A stretch of DNA of 64,000 nucleotides from positions 372,001 through 436,000 of the forward strand of contig NZ_KB891842.1 of the NCBI RefSeq assembly GCF_000373565.1, written 5' to 3'. Every line of letters begins with the position of its first letter. The first letter of the stretch is position 1. Position numbers and translations under genes: made by a program. Shown here in pieces: positions 40,912-50,571 of the stretch. The notes beneath the pieces are model-generated. The model did not search any database and was not told the origin of the DNA. It saw only the letters and a program-made list of their open reading frames with translations. The DNA is from Streptomyces sp. HmicA12. GTDB lineage: Bacteria > Actinomycetota > Actinomycetes > Streptomycetales > Streptomycetaceae.

Positions 40912-42633
40912 TCACTGAAGTGGGTGACCGGCGGCCGGGGGAGACGTCGGGGCCGCTGAGCAGCTCGACGGCCCGCCGGGCGACGGCCGCCGGAGCCCGC
41001 CGTCCGGCGCCAACCGGATCGTGCGGCCCTGCCACCGCCGCCGCAGCCAGCGGTCGTGGCTCGCCACCACGATCGCGCCGGGGCCGCTCCCCAGGGCCTC
41101 CTCCAACTCGTCGCACAGGCGTGGGGACAGATGGTTCGTGGGCTCGTCGAGCAGCAGCAACTGGGGCGGGCGCGCCACCAGGAGGGCCAGCGCGAGGCGC
41201 CGACGCTGCCCGACGGAGAGCTGCCCGACGGGTTTGTCCAGGTCCGCCGCGTGCAGCAGGCCGAGCGAGAGCAGCGGCACCCGCTCGGCCCGCGCCGCCC
41301 CCACGGACTGCTCGTACGTCTCGCGCACCGTGCGGTGGGCCCGCTCGAACTCGGTGTCCTGGGTGAGCAGCCCCACCGTCGGATCGCGCCGTGCGCGGAG
41401 CTCGCCCTCGGCGGTCAGCCGCCCGGCGAGCACCGCGAGCAGCGTCGACTTGCCCGCCCCGTTGCCGCCCGTGACCAGTAGCCGGTCGGTCGTCGACAGC
41501 TCCAGGGAGGTCGGTTCGAGGCGGCCGGGCACCCGTACGTTCCGCAGCTCCATCAGGGGCCGGGAGTCCTCCTCCGTGGGGGCGGCCAGTTCCCCGGCGG
41601 TGAACCGCAGGGGGCGCGGCGGCTCGGCGACCTTGGTGCGGTCCAGCTCGTCGAGGCGCCGCGTGGCGTTGCGCACCCGCCGTGAAATCTGGCTCTGCAC
41701 CCGGCCCGCCCGGTGGCCGTAGCCCATCTTCTCGTTGTCGCGCGGTCCCCGGTCCGGCGCGACCCGGTGCGCCGTCACACCCGCCGCATGGCGCAGCCCG
41801 GCCAACTCCTCCTGTTCCTCGGCGTAGCGCCGCTCCCAGCGCTCCCGCTCGGCGTGCTTCTCGGCGAGATACGCGCTGTAGTTGCCGCCGTGGCGGACCG
41901 GGCCGTCCACCGCGGGGTCGAGGTCGATGACATCGGTGCAGACGGCGTCCAGGAACGCCCGGTCGTGGCTCGCGACCACCACGGCCGCGGGCAGCGCCCG
42001 GACCTGCTCCTCAAGGAACGCGGCCGCCTCGTCGTCGAGGTGGTTCGTCGGCTCGTCGAGCAGCAGCGCCGAGGGCCGCCGCACGAGCAGCGCGGCCAGG
42101 GCCAGCCGGCCGCGCTGCCCGCCGGACAGCGTGCCGAGCGACTGATCGTGGCCGAGCCCGCCGAGGCCGAGACCGTCGAGGACGAGGGCCGCGCGCCGGT
42201 CGGCGTCCCAGGACTCCCGGTCCTGGGCCTGTTCGAGGCACCTGCCGTAGGCGTCGAGGAGTTCCCGGTGATTGGGGGAGTCCTCGGGGACGCGGGCCAA
42301 CTCGGCGCCGAGCCGGTCGAGTTCGGCGAGGTCCTCGCGGGCCTCGCGCAGCGCCTCGTCCAACACGTCGGCGAGGGTCGAGTCGGCGTCGAACGGCATC
42401 TCCTGGTGCAGGAAGCCGAGGTCGGCGGGGCGTTCGACGCTCCCGGAGTCGGGCTCGTCCACGCCGGCCAGCACCCGCAGCAGGGTGGACTTGCCGACGC
42501 CGTTCTCGCCGATCAGACCGATGCGACGGCCGGGGGACGCGGTGAGGCTGACGCCGTCGAGGACCCGGCGGTCCCCGAGGATGCGGACGAGGTCATGGGC
42601 GAGCAGAGCGGCCCTGGAAGATGTCTGGGGCAC
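40912..42633 (-). CDS. ABC-F family ATPase (antibiotic-resistance or translation-factor type), second of pair
   Basis: This 573-aa protein has two fused nucleotide-binding domains and no membrane segments, the ABC-F layout. NBD1 has 'GLIGENGVGKSTLLRVLAG', 'LSGGQRGRLALA' and 'LLLDEPTNHLDD'; a charged linker with 'EEQEELAGLRHAAG' follows. NBD2 has 'TGGNGAGKSTLLAVLAG', 'LSVGQRRRLALALLV' and 'LLLDEPTNHLSP'. ABC-F proteins act on the ribosome; many Streptomyces members protect against macrolide, lincosamide or pleuromutilin drugs. GTG 42633 is chosen by homology. It follows the other ABC-F gene by 78 bp. The short C-terminal tail is Ser/Pro-rich and not conserved-looking. Confidence 0.88.
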   Translation of the reverse strand: MPQTSSRAALLAHDLVRILGDRRVLDGVSLTASPGRRIGLIGENGVGKSTLLRVLAGVDEPDSGSVERPADLGFLHQEMPFDADSTLADVLDEALREAREDLAELDRLGAELARVPEDSPNHRELLDAYGRCLEQAQDRESWDADRRAALVLDGLGLGGLGHDQSLGTLSGGQRGRLALAALLVRRPSALLLDEPTNHLDDEAAAFLEEQVRALPAAVVVASHDRAFLDAVCTDVIDLDPAVDGPVRHGGNYSAYLAEKHAERERWERRYAEEQEELAGLRHAAGVTAHRVAPDRGPRDNEKMGYGHRAGRVQSQISRRVRNATRRLDELDRTKVAEPPRPLRFTAGELAAPTEEDSRPLMELRNVRVPGRLEPTSLELSTTDRLLVTGGNGAGKSTLLAVLAGRLTAEGELRARRDPTVGLLTQDTEFERAHRTVRETYEQSVGAARAERVPLLSLGLLHAADLDKPVGQLSVGQRRRLALALLVARPPQLLLLDEPTNHLSPRLCDELEEALGSGPGAIVVASHDRWLRRRWQGRTIRLAPDGGLRRPSPGGPSSCSAAPTSPPAAGHPLQ

Positions 42634-42711
42634 GGGAAACCGTCCGATGCGTTCGATGGTCGGCCCGCCGGGCGTCAGCCTCGGACGCGGGCCCTCGAGC
42701 ACACCGGCGGC

Positions 42712-44346
<1,635 letters not shown>

Positions 44347-44368
44347 GGAAGCGACCTCGGAGCATCGC

Positions 44369-44523
44369 GGGCAGACAGACCTCTGCCCTGGGCAGCGTGG
44401 GAAAAAGGGGTACGACGAACGGGGCCACCCCGCGGCGCTCTCTCAGCGCCTTCCGATGGCCTGCCGGATCCGGGTCTCACCCGGAGATGTCGTCGTCACC
44501 CGCCACGACTGCCACTCCTCCAC
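44369..44523 (-). promoter_or_regulatory. Attenuator-like leader of the ABC-F pair
   Basis: Reading on the minus strand: a possible 26-codon upstream ORF (GTG 44523 to TGA 44443) ends inside a hairpin (arms 44445-44450/44434-44439). Next, CGGGG/CCCCG (44420-44432) competes with a longer GGGGT-N15-ACCCC stem (44407-44431), the latter followed directly by UUUUU. A last hairpin with 7-bp arms (44369-44388) stands before the ribosome-binding site. Such mutually exclusive structures are known to induce ABC-F resistance genes; here it is inference. Confidence 0.5.
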
Positions 44524-44581
44524 TGCACGGTTCAGATCCCTTCGAGCCTAGCAGGCGCCGCTCCACCCCCGCTCGACGGAC

Positions 44582-45340
44582 TCAGAGGCGGCCCGGCGTC
44601 CGTACGGCCCGGCCCACCTCCGCCCGCAGCGCGACGAACTCGGGCAGGCCCCGGGTGGCGATCTGGTCGCGCTTCACCGGCAGCCCGACCGGCAGATCGA
44701 GCGCGACGCGCGCGCCCGGGCCGGGGGAGAGGGCGACGACGCGGTCACCGACGTAGACGCTCTCGTCGATGTCGTGCGTGACGAACACGATCGTGGTGCC
44801 GTCCGTGCGGTGGACCTCCAGGAGCAGGTCCTCCAGGTCCTCGCGGGTCTGGGCGTCCAGTGAGCCGAAGGGCTCGTCCATGAGCAGCAGTGAGGGGCGG
44901 ACGACCAGGGCGCGGGCGATGGCGACGCGCTGCTGCATGCCGCCGGAGAGCTGCCAGGGGTGTTGCCGGGCCGAGCCCTCCAGGCCGACGCGCTCCAGGA
45001 TCCGTTCGGCCTCGGCGCGTCGGTCGGCCCGGCGCAGGCCCCGGCGGCGCAGCGGCAGGGCCACGTTGTCGCGGACAGTGAGCCAGGGCAGCAGGGAGCG
45101 GCCGTAGTCCTGGAAGACCACGGCGAGCCGGTCCGGGACCCCGGTGACCGGTGTGCCGTCGACGGTGACCGTGCCCGCGCGCACGGGCAGCAGCCCGGCG
45201 ATCGTGCGCAGCAGCGTCGACTTGCCGCAGCCCGACGGGCCGACGACACACAGGAGTTGACCGTCCGGCACGGTCAGGGACACGTCGTGCAGGACGCGCC
45301 GCTCGCCGTAGGACTGGTGCACGGAGTCGAGTCGGAGCAT
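44582..45340 (-). CDS. Orphan ABC importer ATPase (SsuB/TauB-like)
   Basis: This 252-aa ATPase is of the nitrate/sulfonate/taurine class, with Walker A 'VVGPSGCGKSTLLRTIAG', Q-loop 'VVFQDYGRSLLPWLTVRDNV', signature 'LSGGMQQR', Walker B 'LLLMDEPFGSLD' and switch His 'FVTHDIDES'. No permease or binding-protein gene adjoins it. Directly upstream (9 bp) is a truncated ThDP-enzyme gene, so it appears to be the surviving end of a decayed operon. Whether it still serves another permease is unknown. It is less similar to the ssuB copy at 8828 than expected for a duplicate. Confidence 0.88.
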   Translation of the reverse strand: MLRLDSVHQSYGERRVLHDVSLTVPDGQLLCVVGPSGCGKSTLLRTIAGLLPVRAGTVTVDGTPVTGVPDRLAVVFQDYGRSLLPWLTVRDNVALPLRRRGLRRADRRAEAERILERVGLEGSARQHPWQLSGGMQQRVAIARALVVRPSLLLMDEPFGSLDAQTREDLEDLLLEVHRTDGTTIVFVTHDIDESVYVGDRVVALSPGPGARVALDLPVGLPVKRDQIATRGLPEFVALRAEVGRAVRTPGRL

Positions 45341-45349
45341 GCGGTCGCC

Positions 45350-45828
45350 TCACTTGGCCCAGGGTTCGTAGAGCGTGCCCTCGGTACCGGTGACGCGCAG
45401 GTGGAGCAGGTGCGGGCCGTCGTCGTCGCCGAGCGAGGTCACCGCCCGGTCCAGGGCCTTGTCCAAGCCGTCCGGGCGGTCCGTGAAGTCCGCCGCGACG
45501 CCGAACGACGCGGCGAGCCGCGCGAAGTCGATGCCGCCTATGTCCGTGCCGGGGACCGGTTCGACGCCGATGCGGCGGCCGAGCGCCCGCACCGCCCCGT
45601 ACCCGCCGTTGTCGAGCACGACGAACGTGACCGGTGCCTCGTGCCGGGCGGCCGTCCACAGCGCCTGCACCGAGTACAGCGCGGACCCGTCGCCCAGCAC
45701 GCACACCACCCGGCGCCGGTCGGCGAGCGCACGCCCCACGGCCAGCGGTAGGCCCCAGCCGAGCGCCCCGCTGCCCGTGGTGAGGAAGCCGCCCGAGAGA
45801 TCGACCGGGACGCGTGTGTGAAAGTTGG
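45350..45828 (-). pseudogene. 5'-truncated ThDP-dependent decarboxylase (benzoylformate decarboxylase-like C-terminal domain)
   Basis: Only the C-terminal, ThDP-pyrophosphate-binding domain remains: 'GGFLTTGSGALGWGLPLAVG', then the cofactor motif 'VVCVLGDGSALYSVQALWTA...VVLDNGGYGAVRALG' and a normal end 'GTLYEPWAK' at 45350. Full-length enzymes of this kind are about 530 residues; about 155 are left, with no N-terminal pyrimidine domain. Family sequence begins just where the TetR gene ends (45829), so a deletion has fused the two loci. There is no plausible start with a ribosome-binding site at the junction. Confidence 0.8.
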
Positions 45829-46542
45829 CTACGCGCCGGGCGGGCGGCCCGAGTTGATGCCGGTGAGGAGGAAGTCGACCCCGGCCAGGAACTGCTCGCG
45901 GTCGTCGTGGTCGTCGAGCTGGTGGGCGACGGCCCGGGTGAACGGGTAGTCGTCCGGGTCGAGTTCCCGCCAGGTCCGGGACACGTCGCCGAGGAACGAG
46001 GTGCGGTCCGCGTCGGGGGCGAGCGTACGGGCGCTCGCGGTGTTCGCGGCGTGCTGACCCGCGGCACCGAGGATGTAGTGCACCAGCGCGGAGGTCGCCG
46101 TGAACCAGCCGGCCTCGGGCACACCGAGAGCCCGGACCTGGCGGCCGATGCTCTCGAAGAGCCGGGGGGCCACGGTCCCGCCGGGGTTGCGGGCGAGCTG
46201 GGTCGCGAGCTGCGCGGCGAGCCAGGGGTGCGCCTCGATGGCGTCGAGCAGGCCGAGCGCGACGGCGCGGATCCCTTCCCGCGGGGTGTCCGCCGCGTCG
46301 GCGGGCGCGAGGGTCACGGCATCGGCGACGACGGCGTCGGTCGCGGCGCCGAGCAGCTCCCCCTTGTTCGCCACGTGCCAGTAGATCGCCCCGGGCCCGG
46401 TGGCGAGCCGCTCGGTCAGGACCCGGAACGTCAGCCCTGCCTCGCCGCCCGCGTCGAGCAGCTCGACGGCGGCCTCGATGATCCGCTCGCGGCTGAGCGC
46501 CTCTGTGCGCCGCTCCGGCTTCTTGCGTGTCCGTGGTGCCAT
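45829..46542 (-). CDS. TetR-family repressor of the FAD monooxygenase
   Basis: This 237-aa TetR-type protein has the HTH in 'LSRERIIEAAVELLDAGGEAGLTFRVLTERLATGPGAIYWHVANKGELL', with recognition helix about residues 48-56, and a TetR_C-like helical C-domain ('HPWLAAQLATQLARNPGGTV'). ATG 46542 fits homology. It is divergent from the FAD monooxygenase at 46658, and the 115-bp gap holds two TGGAAC-type palindromes, a textbook self- and target-repression layout. The inducer may be the monooxygenase's drug or metabolite substrate. Its stop marks the junction with the truncated ThDP-enzyme gene. Confidence 0.9.
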   Translation of the reverse strand: MAPRTRKKPERRTEALSRERIIEAAVELLDAGGEAGLTFRVLTERLATGPGAIYWHVANKGELLGAATDAVVADAVTLAPADAADTPREGIRAVALGLLDAIEAHPWLAAQLATQLARNPGGTVAPRLFESIGRQVRALGVPEAGWFTATSALVHYILGAAGQHAANTASARTLAPDADRTSFLGDVSRTWRELDPDDYPFTRAVAHQLDDHDDREQFLAGVDFLLTGINSGRPPGA

Positions 46543-46561
46543 ACCGCCATTTTGACATGAC

Positions 46562-46602
46562 TGGAACGCTGTTCCAACATGGTCTCTGGAACGACATTCC
46601 AG
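46562..46602. promoter_or_regulatory. Two palindromic TetR operators between repressor and FAD monooxygenase
   Basis: TGGAACGCTGTTCCA (46562-46576) and CTGGAACGACATTCCAG (46586-46602) share TGGAAC-N3-(G/A)TTCCA. Their centres are 25 bp apart. They overlap where both divergent promoters must lie. Confidence 0.8.
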
Positions 46603-46657
46603 AAGGGTCGGGCAGCGGCTGCCGCCGGACGGCCTCGCATCCGAAGGAGAGATCATC

Positions 46658-47794
46658 ATGAACACCCCCATACGCACCCCGGTCACGATCATCGGCGCCG
46701 GACTCGGCGGCCTCACGCTCGCCCGTGTCCTGCACGTCCACGGCATCCCGTCCACGGTCTACGAGGCGGAGGCGTCCCCGAGCGCGCGCACGCAGGGCGG
46801 GATGCTCGACATCCACGACTACAACGGCCAGCCGGCCCTGCGCGCGGCGGACCTGCTCGAGGAGTTCCGCGGCATCGTCCTGGAGGGCCGCGAGGCGACC
46901 AGGGCCCTCGCCACGGACGGAACGGTGCTGCTCGACGAGCCCGACGACGGCACCGGCACACGCCCCGAGGCGCTGCGCGGCGAGCTGCGCCGGATGCTGC
47001 TCGACTCGCTCCCGGCCGGCACGGTCCGCTGGGGCCACAAGGTCGCCGGCGTCCGCGCGCTCGGCGAGGGCCGGCACGAAGTGACGTTCGCCGACGGCAC
47101 CACTGCCGTCACGGACCTGCTGGTCGGCGCGGACGGCGCGTGGTCACGGGTCCGCCCGCTGCTGTCCGACGCCACCCCCGAGTACGTGGGGACGTCGTTC
47201 GTCGAGACCTACCTGCTGGACAGCGACAACCGGCACCCGGCCGCCGCGAAGGCCGTGGGCGACGGGGCGATGTTCGCCCTCACACCCGGCCGGGGGATCC
47301 AGGCCCACCGGGAGACCGAGGGAACCCTGCACACGTACGTGGCGCTCTCCCGGCCCCAGGAGTTCTTCGCCGCGATCGACTTCACCGACCCCGCGACCGC
47401 CGCCGCCCGGATCGCCGAGGAGTTCGACGGCTGGGCGCCGGAGCTCACCGCGCTGATCACCGACGGCGACACGGCGCCGGTCCTGCGCCCGATCAACGCG
47501 CTGCCGACCGGACACCGCTGGGACCGGGTGCCCGGGGTGACCCTGCTCGGCGACGCCGCCCACCTCTCGCGTCCGAACGGCGAGGGCGCCAACCTCGCCA
47601 TGTACGACGCCGCCGAACTCGGCGAGGCCCTCGCCGCGCACCCCGACGACGTCGAGGCCGCGCTCACCGCGTACGAGCGGGCGCTGTTCCCGCGCAGCGC
47701 CGAGGCCGCCACCGAGGCCACCCGCGACTTCGAGCTGATCTTCGGAGACACGGCGCCCCACGGCCTCGTCGGTCTGCTCAGCGGCCAGGGGTGA
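46658..47794 (+). CDS. FAD-dependent monooxygenase, TetX-like
   Basis: This 378-aa flavoprotein monooxygenase of the PHBH/TetX group has the dinucleotide fold 'VTIIGAGLGGLTLARVLHVHGIPSTVYEAE' and the 'DLLVGADGAWSRVRPLL' motif. The second FAD site reads 'VTLLGDAAHLSRPNGEGANLAMYDAAELGEAL', very close in style to TetX enzymes, which hydroxylate and inactivate tetracyclines. Natural function here may be antibiotic inactivation or a biosynthetic oxidation. ATG 46658 has AAGGAGA upstream. It is controlled by the divergent TetR gene and overlaps the convergent MFS gene by 17 bp at its 3' end. Confidence 0.88.
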   Translation: MNTPIRTPVTIIGAGLGGLTLARVLHVHGIPSTVYEAEASPSARTQGGMLDIHDYNGQPALRAADLLEEFRGIVLEGREATRALATDGTVLLDEPDDGTGTRPEALRGELRRMLLDSLPAGTVRWGHKVAGVRALGEGRHEVTFADGTTAVTDLLVGADGAWSRVRPLLSDATPEYVGTSFVETYLLDSDNRHPAAAKAVGDGAMFALTPGRGIQAHRETEGTLHTYVALSRPQEFFAAIDFTDPATAAARIAEEFDGWAPELTALITDGDTAPVLRPINALPTGHRWDRVPGVTLLGDAAHLSRPNGEGANLAMYDAAELGEALAAHPDDVEAALTAYERALFPRSAEAATEATRDFELIFGDTAPHGLVGLLSGQG

Positions 47795-49286
47795 CCGGCG
47801 ACAGGAGGGCCCGCTCCTCCGCGTCCGCGTCGAAGCCCACCGGCTCCCAGCGCTTCACGAGGAGCGCGACGAGGCCGAGGACGGGAGCGGCGAGGATCAC
47901 CCAGTACACGTGGGTGCCGAGGCCGGTGCTGAGGATCGGGAAGAAGAACAGGGTCAGCGTCGAGCCGAGCCGCAGCACCGCCTGGTTGAAGCCGATGCTG
48001 ACGCCGCGCATCGATGTCGGGAAGCCCAGTGACGCGTAGCTCATGATGTGCGCGCCGGGGCCGAATCCCTGGGCGAACATGAAGGCCCCGAGCATGAGGA
48101 TGCCCGCCGTGACGACGGCCGTGCCGGACGGCTGCCCGATCAGGGCGAGGACGGTGATGGCGACGAGCTGGATCGCGAACCCGAGCGTCATCATGGGCCA
48201 GGCGCCGCGCGTCGACGCCCAGCGGATGCCGAGCAGACCGCCGGTCAGCGCGAAGACCAGGTTGAGGGTGAACGAGGACGCGATCGTGGTCAGCGGGCCC
48301 TGCGTCATCAGCGTGGCGATGATGATCGGCAGGCCGAAGGCGACCGCGTTGTAGCCGAACGTCTCGGCGAGGCCGACCGCCACCGACTGGACCGTGCGGG
48401 CGCGGTACGGACCGGTGAACAGCCGCGCGTACGAGGCGAGACCGGGCCGGGCCGGGCGGGCCGCCCGTGCCGGGAGGTCGTCGGCGACGCGCGCGTCCAC
48501 TCCGTACGACTCGCGCAGGATCCGTGCCGCCGCCGCCAGGTCACCCTGCTCGGCGGCCCAGGTGGGCGACTCGTTCATGTAGCGGCGGCGCAGCAGCATC
48601 ACGACCAGCGCGGGCACCGCGCCGAACCCGACGGTGAACCGCCACAGCCAGCCCAGGTGGGCGTCCGGCAGCACGAAGTACAGGAACATGATCACCAGGT
48701 AGCAGCCGCTGGTCGCGGTGTACCAGGCCGGGGACCAGGCGGCCGTGCGCGAACCCTTGCTGCCCTTGCCGCGCAGCCGTGAGAACTCGGCGAGGAACGC
48801 GATGGCGACCGGGATGTCCATGCCGACGCCGATGCCCATCACGAACCGGGCGACGATCAGTGTCCACACGTCCTGCGCCACGGCGCACACCAGCGCGGTG
48901 ACGACGAAGAAGACCATGTTGGCCATGAAGACGCGGTAGCGCCCTATTCGGTCGACGAGCCAGCCGCCGAGGAGCGCGCCGAGCAGCGAACCGACGCTGA
49001 TCGACGCGGTGACGGTGCCGGCCATCGCCGAGCTGAGGCCGAACTGCCGTGTGATGTCGGGCAGTCCGTAGGCCAGCGAGCTCAGGTCGTACGCGTCGAG
49101 GAAGATGCCGCCGAGCGCGATGACCACGATCATCTTGGCGTGGCGGCCGCGCGCCGTACCGGAGTTGACCAGATCGGAGACGTCGGCGGCCGAGCGGATG
49201 GTCACCGCGCCGGAGTCCGTCGTACCGGACGCGGCGGACGAATCGGTCAGGGCGGACGGGGCGGACGGGGGAGGGGTGGAGCTCAC
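47778..49286 (-). CDS. MFS transporter (sugar porter / metabolite:proton symporter type)
   Basis: This 502-aa transporter has about 12 membrane segments: 'IVVIALGGIFLDAYDLSSLAYGLP' with an Asp in helix 1, the cytoplasmic loop 'GGWLVDRIGRYRVFMANMVFF' and 'VARFVMGIGVGMDIPVAIAFLAEFSR'. The C-terminal half has 'YASLGFPTSMRGVSIGFNQAV'. The GTG start at 49286 has GGAAGG five bases upstream; a longer in-frame extension is less likely. It is convergent with and overlaps the FAD monooxygenase by 17 bp, and lies downstream of the epimerase-family gene. An aromatic acid or sugar substrate is possible. Confidence 0.9.
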   Translation of the reverse strand: MSSTPPPSAPSALTDSSAASGTTDSGAVTIRSAADVSDLVNSGTARGRHAKMIVVIALGGIFLDAYDLSSLAYGLPDITRQFGLSSAMAGTVTASISVGSLLGALLGGWLVDRIGRYRVFMANMVFFVVTALVCAVAQDVWTLIVARFVMGIGVGMDIPVAIAFLAEFSRLRGKGSKGSRTAAWSPAWYTATSGCYLVIMFLYFVLPDAHLGWLWRFTVGFGAVPALVVMLLRRRYMNESPTWAAEQGDLAAAARILRESYGVDARVADDLPARAARPARPGLASYARLFTGPYRARTVQSVAVGLAETFGYNAVAFGLPIIIATLMTQGPLTTIASSFTLNLVFALTGGLLGIRWASTRGAWPMMTLGFAIQLVAITVLALIGQPSGTAVVTAGILMLGAFMFAQGFGPGAHIMSYASLGFPTSMRGVSIGFNQAVLRLGSTLTLFFFPILSTGLGTHVYWVILAAPVLGLVALLVKRWEPVGFDADAEERALLSPVTPGR

Positions 49287-49371
49287 GAGCGCCTTCCGGG
49301 GTGGTGCGGGCACGGTTCGCGGAATCGTAAGCACCATCCGGAATCTCGACGTCCGCCTGTCCGCATGGCGG

Positions 49372-50406
49372 TCACCGCGGGCCGAGGCCTGTGGGCGCCG
49401 AGGCGCCGACTCCCTTCGGGTTGTCGGCGATGTACTGCCGTACCACCGACGTGAAGTCCGGGTCGGGCGCGAGGCCGAGGCCGGCCGCGCGGCCGTGGTC
49501 GAAGGCCGCGGGCCACGAGCCGACGATGGCCTCCACGGTCGGGTCGGGCTCGACCGTCACCAGATCGGCGACCGCGTCCCCCGCCACCCGGCGCAGTGTG
49601 TCCAGCATCTCGGCGACCGTGACCGTGAGCCCCGGGAGGTTGACCGGAAGAGCGCCCTTCAGCAGGCCGGGACCGTCCCCGCGCCCGGCCTGCGCGACGC
49701 GGAGGATGCCTTCCACCGTGCGGCGCGGGGACGCCAGGGCGACGCGCAGGTCCGGGGCGACGGGGCAGATCGCGGGGAGTCCGGCGAGAGGTTCGCGGAC
49801 GATGCCGGACAGGAAACCGGAGGCGGCCGCGTTCGGCCTGCCCGGCCGCACCGTCACCGTCATGAGCCGGGCGACGCGGCCGTCGAGGAAACCGCGGCGC
49901 GTGTACTCCGCTGTCAGCTGCTCGCAGATCCGCTTCTGGACGCCGTAACTCGACTGCGGTGCGGGCAGCGTCGATTCGGTGACGACCGGCGGCAGCGGCA
50001 GCGCGGCGTCCGGCCCGTAGACCGCGACGCTGCTGGCGAAGAACAGCCGTACCGTCGGGCCGCCGGCGGCGGACTGGGCGCGGGCGGCTTCGAGGAGGGC
50101 GCGGGTCGTGTCCAGATTGGCGCCCATGCCGAGGTCGAAGTCGGCCTCGCACGCGGCCGAGACGGCGGCGGCGAGGTGGACGACGACGTCCACCGGCGCC
50201 GCGAACACCTCGCCGAGGCGCTCGGTCAGATCGCCCTGGACGACGTCCACGAGCGGGTCCGCCGCGAGCGGCGACCCGTCCGGGACGACCAGGTCGGCGA
50301 GGACCAGGCGGTCGATCGGTACGCCGCCGAACGCGCGCCGCTCCAGCAGAGCGGCGGCCACCCGCTGTCCCAGGAAGCCGAAGCCGCCCGTGATGACGAT
50401 CCTCAT
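49372..50406 (-). CDS. NAD-dependent epimerase/dehydratase (extended SDR, DenD-like)
   Basis: This 344-aa enzyme opens 'MRIVITGGFGFLGQRVAAALL' (GGxGxxG NAD loop) and contains 'VDVVVHLAAAVSAACEADFDLGMGANLDTTRALL'. The active-site Tyr-x-x-x-Lys is 'SSYGVQKRICEQL'. The 'VTVRPGRPNAAASGFLSGIVREPLAG' stretch matches D-erythronate dehydrogenase-like proteins. It would oxidise or epimerise a sugar or sugar acid. A 9-bp-arm hairpin (50436-50463) stands 30 bp before its start. It lies near the BNR-4 protein and sugar ABC genes, consistent with a carbohydrate pathway. Confidence 0.87.
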   Translation of the reverse strand: MRIVITGGFGFLGQRVAAALLERRAFGGVPIDRLVLADLVVPDGSPLAADPLVDVVQGDLTERLGEVFAAPVDVVVHLAAAVSAACEADFDLGMGANLDTTRALLEAARAQSAAGGPTVRLFFASSVAVYGPDAALPLPPVVTESTLPAPQSSYGVQKRICEQLTAEYTRRGFLDGRVARLMTVTVRPGRPNAAASGFLSGIVREPLAGLPAICPVAPDLRVALASPRRTVEGILRVAQAGRGDGPGLLKGALPVNLPGLTVTVAEMLDTLRRVAGDAVADLVTVEPDPTVEAIVGSWPAAFDHGRAAGLGLAPDPDFTSVVRQYIADNPKGVGASAPTGLGPR

Positions 50407-50435
50407 GTGTTTCCCCTCGGAAAGGCTCGGGAAGG

Positions 50436-50463
50436 GGTGGCGCGACCGTTCGGCCGCGCCACC
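50436..50463. promoter_or_regulatory. Hairpin before the epimerase-family gene
   Basis: GGTGGCGCG (50436-50444) pairs with CGCGCCACC (50455-50463) over a 10-nt loop, in the 165-bp gap between the BNR-4 gene end and the epimerase start. Either a second terminator stem for the BNR-4 transcript or part of the epimerase leader. Confidence 0.4.
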
Positions 50464-50522
50464 GACTCGTACCGCGCAGGGGGGAAGTACCCAAGGCCGA
50501 TCCGGCCGACGCCGAGGAACGA

Positions 50523-50546
50523 ACGCGCCCGCGAGAACGGGCGCGT
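50523..50546. terminator. Terminator of the BNR-4 gene
   Basis: ACGCGCCCG (50523-50531) pairs with CGGGCGCGT (50538-50546) over six bases, about 25 bp past the BNR-4 stop on the minus strand. Confidence 0.6.
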
Positions 50547-50571
50547 CCGGCGGTGACGGGCTAGCGGGAGA

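Noticed and set aside
45829..47077. Long minus-strand frame continuing from the ThDP domain through the TetR region
   Set aside because: Beyond 45829 it is only a shadow of TetR and FAD monooxygenase coding sequence and has no ThDP-enzyme sequence.
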